Assembly: GCA_012656075.1 (NCBI GenBank)
Contig: JAAKBF010000308.1
Span: 35,471-99,470 of the forward strand
DNA: 64,000 nucleotides
Direction: 5' to 3'
From: Phytophthora hibernalis
Lineage: Eukaryota; Oomycota; Peronosporomycetes; Peronosporales; Peronosporaceae
Made by a program: the position numbers and the translations under genes. Positions within the stretch are counted from its first letter, which is position 1. Every line of letters begins with the position of its first letter. Below the pieces are notes generated by a model, which saw only the letters and a program-made list of their open reading frames with translations, made no database searches and had not been told where the DNA came from. Of this stretch, positions 11,789 to 21,713 are shown piece by piece.

Positions 11789-13105
11789 GTTGTTCGTAGT
11801 AGCCTTGCTACCAAGTGCAGTGGCCGCTGCCCATATCAGCGCCCCATTACTCTGCTGCTGACTTTCTCCTCCGGGGTGTTCTCCACAGTTTTGAGCTCCA
11901 CAACCAGACTGCCACTCCCTCCGGCACCTGGATTACCGCGCGACCCCCGTCGAAGAACCCCACCCTGGTGACCTTCTCTGCGTGTGTGGGAAAAGATCCT
12001 TCAGCCTCGATGATCCATTCTCGAAGCATAAACCCTATTGCCATCAATCTTGGCTTGGACTGCGCTGTTAATGGGTATAACTGCCTGCAATATCTTCTGC
12101 ATAGTTCCACCAGCCCTCGTTTTAATCGGGCTTGTTCTTGTAGTAGGGTTTGGAGCTGCATTCCATCAGGAAAAACTCTGTTCACGTTCCACCTCCAGAT
12201 GGTCGTCGTCGTGAGTGCACATCCACCCACCCACAAATCCTGCACTACTTCCACCATTCCTGCCCACTCTACATGTGTCTGATGTTCCCCCATTTCCGAA
12301 TACATGGGGCATCTTGTTTAATTTTAACCCGAAAATCGCCGAGGCCATCCTCTGTCTTAGCTGCTCTGCTGTTGTTGTTCCCATTGGATCTGGTCGCCAA
12401 AATTGTACCAGGGTGCTCCAAAATTCAGCCGCGTCTTCATTTATAGGTCGACCTACAAAAATCCAACAGCCAAGTAGCACACGTAGCTTTCGGACTTGTT
12501 ATCACATGGATACCCCCACACTGAATAAATATATGTTTATCTAACCGTTTGTAAACCACTGGGTTGAGGCCCCGCAAAGCCGACGCGGAGGACGGGAAAT
12601 TCGCCACAGACAATCCCATATTAGATGAGATACCCCTTGCTCTTTAACCTCGGCGCAGCCCGTTGCTCTGCAGTTATATCCACTACCATTATTGCTCCAT
12701 AAGCTCAATCTGGCTAATTTCAATTTGTGCAGATTTTGCACTTGATAGGCCGGAACTCCTTCCAGTTTGTGGAGCCGCTCCCATGCCAATTTCTCCAGCG
12801 CTCGACCGATGTGTTCATTAGTTTTGTACCAGGTCGCCTTTATTTGACCCAAAACCGCCTGTGCCTTCCGCTCAGGGCTCCCGAAAATGTATTTACTGAA
12901 AATACAATACAATACCATCGCGGAAATATCTTATTTTGGAGGATCCCAAATTAGATAAAATATTCTATTTTCAACAAAACCTCCAGTATTTTATTGTAAG
13001 CCTCTACAAGACGATAGCCACCGGCAGCCAGTGATTCCAAAACTGCCGTGCCTAGCGAGCGTCCTAGAGAGATTCTCACTTCGCTTTCCAATGGCGACTA
13101 CCAAT

Positions 13106-14274
13106 TCAAACTCTGCCATTTCTTCCTTCTACTTCTCGGTGGTTCTTGACGCTTTCGATGAGGAAGTCGAAGGGGTCTTTCGCTGTCGGTGCGGCCTCAA
13201 TGAGCCCATCAAACCAAAGTCGGACGTCGAGTATGGTAGTGCTCTCGCACTGCAGCGACTTGCTGACGCTCTCAATCCGCTTTAAGTCATCGAGGAGACG
13301 TCTCAGACGCTTCACACCGCGCGGTGTCGGCAGCAGGTCGCACAGCTCTTCGTCGTCAGCGATGAAGTCGGCCAGGCAAAAGTACCGGTCGATCATGCAA
13401 TAGGTTGAGCTCCATCGAGTGGCTTGATGAATCACTGGTCGGAGCGTCGTTTTGGTCCTAACTCACAATTTCCAATCCAAAATAAGAATATATAAATCCC
13501 CAAAATAGCCAAATTTAGGGTACCTCAGTCTGGCGGCATGATTCAACGTGCGCAGCTTCCGCATCAGCGTTTGGAGCGTGTTCAGTTCGTCTTCATACAG
13601 CTGCAGGTGTTCTTGTACGGAGAGGTTGAGGCGGTGGCTAGCACACCCCACGAGTGGAATGTGCGTAATTGTAGCCAGCCTTCGGTTGACGGCACAGTTG
13701 TCGGCCACTAAAAACAGGCAATCGTTCAGACTTTTCCCATAGTCACGAGTCAGCATAGTGTTCAAAAACGTGCGGTGCGCCTCTGCGGAGTGATCGTCCC
13801 CAACTTCGTTCAACAGAGGAGCCATAGCCAAGAGAGGTTAGTGGCCTACGCCATCAGTCTCATAGCATGCAAAAACAGCGAGAAAGTGTTCAGAGTCATG
13901 AGACCATCCATCCATCACCAGCCCAAACTGATTAGGCAGCTCTGCTTTCATCTTCGCCTCTACAGCCAGCGTGACCTTCTCCATTGCGGAGCGTAGAGAT
14001 TCCGAGCAAATCGGCTCCAGTGACGTGTAACTATAATAAGACAACAAAAGCAACGTTAAAAACTAGTAGACGAGACGTTAAATAAATCGCACATACCGTC
14101 GCGTCGTCGGCTTCTCACAGAAGTGAAGAGGGAGGTTGCTGGTAATGACCCAGTCCAGCCACCCGTGCATGTTCTTCGCCCCCGACGAATCCACGATGCC
14201 AGAGTACCAGCACCCGTGTCAGCCTCGCGAACAACTTGTTGGTAGTCTGGGTGCTGGTCTCGGATGTGTGACAT
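13106..14274 (-). pseudogene. hAT transposase relic, N-terminal and catalytic part
   Basis: Minus-strand fragments in three frames read as a hAT transposase. A BED-finger-like remnant lies at 14056-14274 (MSHIRDQHPDYQQVV). It is followed by FGLVMDGWSHDSEHFLAVFA (13838-14053; DGW is the usual first catalytic block). Next is a LFLVADNCAVNRRLA ... VGCASHRLNLSVQ block (13463-13831), matching the hAT second Asp and CxxH motif. Last is WSSTYCMIDRYF (13106-13435). All are separated by stops. It sits inside the LINE. The expected C-terminal dimerisation domain is not on this strand here. Confidence 0.7.
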
Positions 14275-14401
14275 CAGGTTAGAAAAGCCGGAGCGGGGCC
14301 TGTCGGCGCACGGTGTCGAGCCTGCGTTTGCTAAGTATTTAGGTATGTAATGTGCTGATTTTGCCTTTGGTGCAAGCCGCTGAAGCTTTTCTTACTGTTG
14401 T

Positions 14402-14799
14402 ATGTATGCAGCACAACGAACCAGAGTAGTGCACTCGCCAGACTTCGAGATTGGCTGCACTAAAGTGCTCGATGGGGAGTCTGCCAGGCTCACCCGAGCA
14501 GAAGCAGCGGCTTTGGAGCCGTTTGTGGTTGAGGACAGTGAGGCAGAGTCGGACATCGAAACTACGTCCTTCGTGATGCAGCTCGAACATAAGAGGCACC
14601 GTGCTCAGCGAGAGGCAGAGTACGTATTGCTTCAGCTGATACCGCCAACCTCTAATAAGGTTGAGCGGTTTTCAGTATGGCTCGCATTACATTCGGGCAC
14701 GAACGTAATTCGCTAAGTCCATACACGCTGGAGATGATTCTGTTTTTGCGCGTGAACAGAACCTACTGGGATGCACGCACGGTGGATGAGTGCATGTAG
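14402..14799 (+). pseudogene. hAT C-terminal dimerisation domain relic, opposite orientation
   Basis: On the plus strand, IPPTSNKVERF (about 14640-14670) continues after a one-base shift as ARITFGHERNSLSPYTLEMI and then LFLRVNRTYWDARTVDECM before a stop at 14797. This is the hAT family dimerisation region (SxxSE(R)xFS...). It lies beside, and in the opposite direction to, the minus-strand hAT core at 13106-14274. Either an inversion split one element or two hAT copies landed head to head. Confidence 0.65.
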
Positions 14800-16227
14800 A
14801 CGTCTATAAGAGTTGCTCAAGTTTTTAGCACGCGCAGTTTTATTGAGTAACACGTTTTCTTCATTTACATGAATACTGGAGTTATTTATTTTGCGCCACT
14901 TGGCAGTGGCATATCGTACTGTTCGTGGTGATGGCTGTTGATAAATTACTTATTCGCATGAGCGCTCTCTACCAGTCTGCAATACAATAATCGGGAGCCC
15001 TGCTTCCGCTCACGTGTCAGCGGAATTTTTTTGAATTGTTTCCTGGTGTACGTCCACCGTCTATTCCCTGCCCACAGTGCGCGCATTTTGGTGATGAGGT
15101 GATGCCTCGCCACCCACACCCGATCCCCTGACGTATGCAGGAATCGCGCTATCGCTTGTTCCACTGATTCTTGTCCTGTCGCCCACTGTATACGTTGAGT
15201 GCAATGTCCCCATGTGTGGTGCAATTGTTCGTTGTCTCCTCCAGCTCTCTCAAATAAGTGGTGCGTGTCACGCAGTCCGTGATGCACTTGCAGTTCGTTG
15301 GGCGGGTCCGTCCTAAAACCACCTCCGGAAAATTGGCTAATACAGTGATACATAGTTCAGTGAACTCCATTGATATCTTGTTGTTCATCGGAAGTGTATG
15401 GCCGCCAGGGATGAAGAGCACTTTCCCTAGTCCTATCCACCGTACTTGAAGCAAATCCTCAATTCGGGTCTGTGTTGATCGAGGTGCAACACTCGCAAGA
15501 CTTCGCCAGGACCTCCGCTGTCCACTGTGGTCCCATAGTCATAGCACTCAAAGCCAGTCCACCCATGCCATACAGTATGAACTGTCTCTTTTCGTCTTTT
15601 GTTTTTAATTCGTTCATTATGCCCTTTGCCAGCTCCACGCATTGCACCTCGAGTCCGTCCTTGTGCCACCGCAATTTTAATCCATTCCGCGCTCTTAATT
15701 GCTGTCTCAGTACTTTGGTGGTGGCCTCTGCTTTAGTGTTGAGAGTTACTACCCGGCTCATTGCCCATCTTGCCCACAGTCGCCCTGTACCCCATAAATT
15801 GCTCTGTGGCTTCCCACTGGGAACCTTGGTTAATGGTGTCAAATGGTCTCCTTTCTCGCCCCCGCGTTGCTGTAGAATTTCTCCGGTCAGATGGACTAAT
15901 GGCACCTCCGATGTTGCCCATGCTGCCACTGTCGAAGCGCTCATCGCAACTAATTCCGACGCGATGTTCGGGATTCCGATCCCGCCCTTTTAGCTGATTG
16001 TTCTGCTAACTCACTCTTGACCCATCCAGGTGGTACACGGTCAGGTTGTGAGAAGGTTGACTTCCACACGTAGTTCCGTATCCGCTGGTCTGCTTGAACA
16101 ATTATATCCTTATTTGGCCACGCATGCCGTGCTACATACAGTAGTTTGGGCACAATTATTGCCGCCGCGATCGTTGCTCTCTGCTGAACTGAGTTGGTAT
16201 TTTCCACCGCTAGGGCTAGTCGTATTG

Positions 16228-16941
16228 TTAACGCCTTGAAGGCGTGTACCCATGCCTCCTCCGTCGTATCCCCGTTCCTGCCCAATGACCCAGATATCGT
16301 GTGGATTCTGTTTCTGCAACTAATTGCACTGCATCTGCGATGTCAACTGAGTTGGCGTTACCAGCATCGTCCTGGCTTCCGCTCGGTCCCAGTCGGATCG
16401 CACTGGATTTGTGTACATTGGGCATTAAGCCCCACACTCTTGAGAAGCGTCCAACCGCCGCAATAGCAGCCCTCTGCATGATCCTGCTGGCAACGTATAT
16501 GGCGGTATCATCCGCGTATCCTGCTACTTTAATTGTCCTCCGATGACCGCTGTTGCCGAGCACTATCCCCGTAATCAACTTGTCGTTCTCGATATCGTCG
16601 TACAACAAGTCTACTACAATGATAAACAGGAAGGGCGCCAGCGGGCATCCCTGCCTGATCCCACTGGTGACTTGCACTTCCCGAAATAATTCTCCGTTTG
16701 CCAAGAAACGCACTGTCGTGTTGTCGTGTATTGCTTCTACTATTTTGCAGAACTTGTCAGGAAAGCCTTTCGCTCGAAGTACCGCCATGAGGAATCGCCG
16801 GTCTACTGAGTCATAAGCCTTTGCAAAGTCGAGGAGTAGCACTTGTGCGTCCGTAAGTGCATGTATTTTCTTGCAGGCCGCCTTTGCCGCCTCAAAATGT
16901 CTATGGCTTCGTGTATTGTTCTTCCTAGCACGAAGCCGCAC
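16228..16941 (-). pseudogene. LINE reverse transcriptase fragment
   Basis: A continuous RT core: LLLDFAKAYDSVDRRFLMAV (first catalytic Asp region), TSGIRQGCPLAPFLFIIVVD, then GYADDTAIYVA, which carries the YADD active site. This palm order is that of non-LTR RTs. The frame just upstream holds CGFVLGRTIHEAIDI, the conserved RT entry motif, shifted by an indel near 16890. The finger/palm catalytic residues are intact in this fragment, but the element cannot encode a full protein. Confidence 0.85.
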
Positions 16942-16984
16942 AATTTAAGGTCTCTCTTCCATGTAGCACCGCCCCATCGCGTCA

Positions 16985-17906
16985 CCTCGGTCTCAGCTTC
17001 CAAAATGCACATTCCCATCGAATACACATCCGACTCAAACGATGGTGGGCCGCCTTTCACGACCTCAGGAGACTGCCACCACATCGATCCAACCCTTTCT
17101 TTCAAACTTGAAATCTTCTGCGAGTCGACCCATCCAAAATGCGATAACTTCGCAATGCCATCACTACCGATCAAGATGTTACGGCAACGAAGGTCGTCGT
17201 GAACAATTCCTCGCTCGTGTATATACTTCAGGCTTAACGCCGCCTGGTACAGATATGTCCACATCAGCGGTTTTCCCATGGAGGACGAGGACGATGCATC
17301 GATATACTCCGCCAGCGATCCTTTGCTCGCATGTTCGCATACGAACAGCTGCAGTTGTGGACCAGCGTAACACGCGCCGTACAGTTTAAGCACGTTAGGA
17401 TGACGCAGTTCCTGCCACATGCGCACTTCCTGTTCGAACGACCAGTCCGATGCGCCTGGAACGAACAGCTTCACGATAGCATCGGCGTCGAGCCACTTAG
17501 CGTGGAAATCACCCCCGGTATCCCCATTCTCACAGAACTCGCTCAACATGACTTCAGCTGGAGGAATAGTGCTATTTGCTGAGCCATGCAAAGGCAAGCG
17601 TTTGGGTTCATCGGTTCGTTTTGTATTGCCCACAGGTGGTACACGAGCAGGAAAAACCAATGACTTGAGAAGACGCCGAATGCCGTTGTACCCGTGATCA
17701 TCAGATACTCGGATGACTGTGTGGCCGGCGTTATTCTTGACGTGGACATGGGCACCGTACTCTTCCAGGAGAAAGCGGGCCACCTCAATGTGACTAAGCC
17801 TTCTCCAAAAGTTATGGGCCTTCATAGTAGCGACACCATCTTCCACCAGAGATCGAACCACCTCGAGGAAACCTTTGCCAGCGGCATCTACCAGCTCATT
17901 TTCCAT
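16985..17906 (-). pseudogene. Ankyrin-TKL kinase truncated by the LINE
   Basis: The frame begins MENELVDAAGKGFLEVVRSL with two ankyrin-like units (HIEVARFLLEEYGAHVHVKN; HTVIRVSDDHGYNG). A linker and a kinase domain follow: FHAKWLDADAIVKLF (ATP-site Lys), HPNVLKLYGAC, a catalytic loop, a DFG-position motif and SDVYSMGMCILEAE. Two key sites deviate. The catalytic loop reads HDDLRCRNI in place of HRDL..N, and the activation motif reads SHFGW in place of DFG, so the metal-binding Asp is replaced by His. The domain stops soon after the helix F region, where LINE sequence begins (about 16945-16985). It was probably a pseudokinase before truncation. It is not the other half of the 10-11.3 kb kinase, because both carry the same subdomains. 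Confidence 0.75.
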
Positions 17907-18000
17907 CAGACCGTCTTCCTAGTGTTGGGTAGTGATTATCTACCAGCTCATTTTCCATCAGACCGTCTTCTAGGAGGTTCCTAGTGTTGGGTGGTGATTA
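17888..18000. repeat. Imperfect tandem duplication over the kinase start
   Basis: The 52-base unit 17888-17939 is repeated at 17940-18000 with a 9-base insertion and a few changes. It covers the start codon region of the ankyrin-kinase, so a second in-frame-looking ATG context lies just upstream. Confidence 0.85.
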
Positions 18001-19125
18001 GCCGACCAGTGTTTTTACGGAATGAACTTTTCACGGGAGACCCTCAGTCATGAAGAATGTCAACCCAGTTTGTAGGAGGAAGAATGAGATCTGTCGTCCG
18101 CAAGAGGCTGGAGAAAAACTCGCTCCAAATCGCTTCTGCGCGGAGGACTGCATGTAGTCCAAGGACGAGGCGTGCTCAAGCGTCGAGTTCCCTGGAGACT
18201 GCACCCACCCACACCCACTGATATATAGCCCCCACCTGGAAAGAAATGACTCGATACGAAACGCCTGAGGCGACGTAGTGCAAATGATCAGCAACAACCT
18301 ACATGATCTAGATCGCATTCTCAGCCTTAAAGGCTCAGAAAAATAGTGTCGATGCCGAATTGACCTTGAACACTGGGCCCCTGGCCGAGTGTATTCGCGC
18401 GGGCGACTGACAGATCTGGCGTTGTGGCTGCAGCGACGTGTCCATTGGCGCCAACAACAAGGCGTGAGTTGTGTTCAGTTCCCAGGTTTATCACAAGATT
18501 CGTCGGTATATTTCAATTTTACTGGATTTCGAGAACTAATAACCCATAACCCAGCCACCAATGAAAAACCCTGGGTTTCAAGAGCCTTGAAGCTCATTCC
18601 CCCAGCGTGCACAGCGTCCCGGTATTAATACCGCAGTACATAAACCCGAAAACCAGCGTCAACGAGGGCTCCGGAATAGCAATCGGATTTGACAGGTGAA
18701 ATATCTATTTTAGAAGGTTTTCATTTTCCCCTTCAAAACGGTGGAACACGGCATGGAGAGGAGACCGCCTGCGTGAACTCACAGCTGACGTCAGCGCGCT
18801 TGCTGGCGCCACCTAGCCTCGTACTACATTAACCTGGCGCTACTGCAGTTGCTACTTTAACTCGCTGCTAACTGGCCGTCCACAGTCGCGAGCAGCATGT
18901 CGCGATACTCACCGCTCGTTCCCGATGATCGAGGCGGCGCTATTAATAGCGACAGCGCTGCTGCTTATTACAGTACTGTGGATACTGAAGTGTTTCTTCT
19001 GAGCATGCTACTAGTATATGTGGTTGTGATGCTGCTCCTAACTGTGGTGCCTGTTGCCGCGCTGCTCCTATAGTGTACATGCACGTGTAGTGGTGACAGA
19101 AATGAACGGTGGTGGCTATGCCGTT
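18001..19125. other. Intergenic, no supported gene
   Basis: Only short frames without recognisable domains. A weak Ser/Cys-rich frame on the minus strand at 18031-18318 was not convincing. Confidence 0.45.
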
Positions 19126-19157
19126 TAAATACCCCTGCTCCACACCAGGGGTATTTA
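19126..19157. repeat. Perfect 12-bp inverted repeat, 8-base loop
   Basis: Arms TAAATACCCCTG (19126-19137) and CAGGGGTATTTA (19146-19157) flank an 8-base loop. It lies just upstream of an LRR-membrane family relic. It could be a terminator-like hairpin, a small transposon end or chance. Confidence 0.7.
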
Positions 19158-19229
19158 CGTTTATTTAATGTTCGATTTCCGCCATAGCCAAATTAAGCTA
19201 TACCGGAGGCGGACGCAGTCTGAACACCT

Positions 19230-19945
19230 CGGTTTCGGTATTTTTATGTCGGAACCCCTCAGTGTGACCCCCAATGTATCACGTACATGGGTGACCGTTA
19301 GCGAAGTCGGTTGGTGGGCCGCTATCCTAGGAGTTAATTTGGTTTTGTGCGTCTATTACACTAACGCGCTGTTACTTGAAGTAGGATGATACGTTCCTAA
19401 CTTGTATTTGGCGTCATTTGACATCGGGGTGCCGTCTCTGAATCAGACGGCGATTGCTATAGTTCACATTACCATGACTTCAGCTTACGGGTTCTGCACC
19501 CTGCTCACACTTGGAGGTTCGTATTTCACGCCGTGGTCGTTTGGGCAGTCAGAGATCGCAATGAATGGAAAAATGGTCGTATCATCAATATTATTTGGTA
19601 TGATGATGAGTGGGTGGCTCGAGCTCTCAACGAATTGCAAATGGTCGTCACGGTGGGATTTCGTGAGCCGCTCTGTATTCTCTCCTGGACGGACATTTAG
19701 TATGATGAGCTTGAAATAATTGTTGTACCAGCTACCGCGAAAACGACAACGTGTCACCCAATGTCCTAACACTGTTGATACAGACACCCACGGCTATGGC
19801 TTGGTGTGATGATAAACTGAAGTGAACGCCCAAATCCTGATGAGAAAATTATCCACGATTCGATGCAATCTTTACAATTGAGTGCAGATCACTTTGTATT
19901 TGCTGTTTGGGAGCTTCTCGTGCGTCGGTTCGACCAGCTCACATG
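19230..19945 (+). pseudogene. Relic of the membrane-LRR family, internally deleted
   Basis: The frame around 19245-19388 (SEVGWWAAILGVNLVLCVYY) matches TM1 of the family found at 24.5-40.8 kb. The next frame (SFDIGVPSLNQTAIAIVHIT) matches its second TM region. Then a deletion jumps to WYDDEWVARALNELQMVV at about 19596-19640, a block that normally lies ~170 residues further on. A last trace of the TM6 region (FAVWELLV) is visible near 19890-19920. There are multiple stops. It confirms that the family array once extended left of 24 kb. Confidence 0.75.
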
Positions 19946-20220
19946 TCAACTAACGTTGTCTCAATGTTTGATGTAAGTGAGCTTTTAGCAAACCTCCCTT
20001 GTGAACGATAGCGATTGTTTGGTGGTTGGTCCGTTGGTAAACGAGTCAAGAAATAAGTCGATAATCGTGTACTGAAGCTTCCAGTTTCTGTGCGTGTAGA
20101 GTGCATTGTATATGCAGGTGATGAAATGGACAGCAAGGGTAATGCCCACCAAGCTGCAAATACCCAGTACGAAAGTTTGACAACCTCAGTCGCGGAGACA
20201 TCTCTTCGGTAGCATCCCAC
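19939..20220 (-). pseudogene. N-terminal relic of the membrane-LRR family
   Basis: The minus strand reads ATEVVKLSYWVFAAWWAL, nearly the N-terminus of the copies at 26.7 and 40 kb. A frame shift then leads to HFITCIYNALY in the neighbouring frame and traces of the DSF..G block. It is tail-to-tail with the plus-strand relic at 19230-19945. Confidence 0.75.
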
Positions 20221-20559
20221 CTTTCATTGGGTTGCGGGCTGTTGACCCGCGTGCTTCGTAGTTCGATAGTTTTTGAACATTTATGTACATGTAATATACG
20301 AGAATATATTATGTGTACTATAAACGTGTTACTATTAGACAATACACACACTATTGCTGCCTTCAGTGGTGAACTCGGTTGAATTGCTCACCAATCTGCT
20401 GTTGATGAGGTACGTTGTTTAGATAGAATATTAGGCGTGGCGTTGGCATTGATGGAATTTATTTTCACCCCCTCTATTTATTGGCATTCACAAAGCCCGC
20501 GTACTCGTCGCAGTGCATGGTGTCGAGTCCACAGTGCATAGGCTCACATATTCCCTGCG

Positions 20560-20900
20560 CCGATATTAATTTTGCGCACGCAATCGTGCTCAACCTGTGC
20601 ACACTACACAGAACATGGCTTCATCTCCCATGTACACACTCATTAACACTCAACCTACTCGACGGCTCACAAAACGTTACACTCAACCAGCGCACACAAC
20701 ACAGAACTTGTCTTCAGCTTCTATGAGCTCGCTCGTTCACACTCAACAAACCCATCGAGCTCACACACTACACTCAAACTCAACGGGCTCACACACTACA
20801 CTCTTCCCACTGAATATAGCTTCAGTCCAACAAACTTGCTCGTTCACACTCAACACATTGAACCTGTCGAGTCGACATGTTCAAGGTGTAGAGCGACAGT
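20560..20900. repeat. CA-rich degenerate repeat region
   Basis: Repeated CACAACACAGAAC and GCTCACACACTACACTC-type motifs, for example two copies near 20759 and 20787, make a low-complexity block. Open frames across it encode Thr/His/Ser repeats and are not credible genes. Confidence 0.6.
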
Positions 20901-21354
20901 GTCGGCTCATAAGTTGACCACGCAAATTATGTGTTGACCACAAACTCATGTTGCACGAACGTTGACCCAGTTGACGCCTCGTTGGGGCTAGCTTCGCTAC
21001 CTATCTCACAGTAAACTGAGATGTCCATTCACCTAATCGAGACTTTGACATCCTTCGCCCCACTCCGGGTCATTTTGAAACCTCATTGACTCTTCACCTT
21101 GAGGCGCACCCATGGCCATAACCATACCCATAGCTGCATCTATGCTTGAGTCATGTTACCCATAGGCATTTGGCGCGGTTGCTGATGCTGTTGTTGTTGC
21201 TGCTGATATTGACAGCGGATACGGTACTTCTGTCCGGACTTGCGCGGTTAGTATTCGCAGCGGTTACGGTACTGGTGTCCGGGTCTGACCAAACCTGGTC
21301 TGATATGCAAACGCTCTGCCTCCTGCACATAATGAGGTTCCTCGGAAGCTAGTA
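20901..21354. other. Non-coding stretch
   Basis: No gene recognised. Short direct repeats with GCGGTT(A/G)CGGTACT(T/G)... occur near 21175-21270. Confidence 0.4.
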
Positions 21355-21657
21355 GTGAAAATACGACAACTACCTTTTATTTATGCAGCAGGATCAACCG
21401 TATACAAAGTGCAAGGAGAGACTTTGAACTCGATGATTGTAGTCGACTGGAAATCAAAGATTGCTATTGTGAACAAACCTCAGCAGGTTTACCTGATGGT
21501 CTCGCGAGTGACTTCACGAAACGCGTTTTTGACGTTGAGCCCATTTTCCAAAGCGTTGGTTGCGTGGGTAAAACCTCCCGCTCATGCACTAAGTGAAGAA
21601 CGCCGTCTAGTTGACCTTTGCTACGAAACAATAGCTGAATGGCAATTCAATAGTTAA
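21355..21657 (+). pseudogene. Pif1/Helitron-type helicase C-terminal fragment
   Basis: A 100-residue frame carries PFIYAAGSTVYKVQGETLNS and QQVYLMVSRVTSRNAFLTL. These match the last motifs of Pif1-family SF1 helicases (the (K/V)xQGxT box and the Y(V/M)xxSRVxS arginine-finger box). In eukaryotic genomes such orphan tails commonly derive from Helitron transposons. The Walker A and B motifs are absent upstream, so only the end remains. The pogo element begins 57 bases downstream. Confidence 0.7.
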
Positions 21658-21713
21658 ACCTCACACAATATAATGTTTTGTTTGCTCGACACCGTCTGCT
21701 CGTTTGTGGGGTA

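Larger units (their letters stand above)
11300..16985 (-). mobile_element. Degenerate non-LTR retrotransposon (LINE) with nested hAT relic
   Basis: On the minus strand, LINE domains occur in order but in shifting frames. A reverse transcriptase comes first, then a thumb/linker (about 15459-16285). A zinc-binding motif follows (Cys pair ... His ... Cys within 12541-12700, ending HLIWDC), and finally an RNase H domain (11405-11788). No endonuclease is seen on the 5' side. There the sequence runs straight into a kinase gene at about 16945-16985, so the copy is probably 5'-truncated. About 12.95-14.85 kb holds hAT-derived sequence that interrupts it. The numerous stops show an old, inactive copy. 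Exact ends were not resolvable by eye. Confidence 0.75.

Noticed and set aside
11815..12282. 155-codon plus-strand frame opposite the LINE
   Set aside because: It is the complement of LINE coding sequence; the minus-strand frames fit LINE domains.
10000..18000. The two kinases as two halves of one gene split by the LINE
   Set aside because: Both fragments contain the same subdomains (catalytic loop and SDVYS motif), so they derive from two genes.
19900..19940. tRNA-like GGTTCGACC motif
   Set aside because: No acceptor stem or anticodon arm could be folded around it.
20597..20917. 106-codon Thr/His-rich frame
   Set aside because: It is produced by CA-rich repeats and has no gene-like composition.
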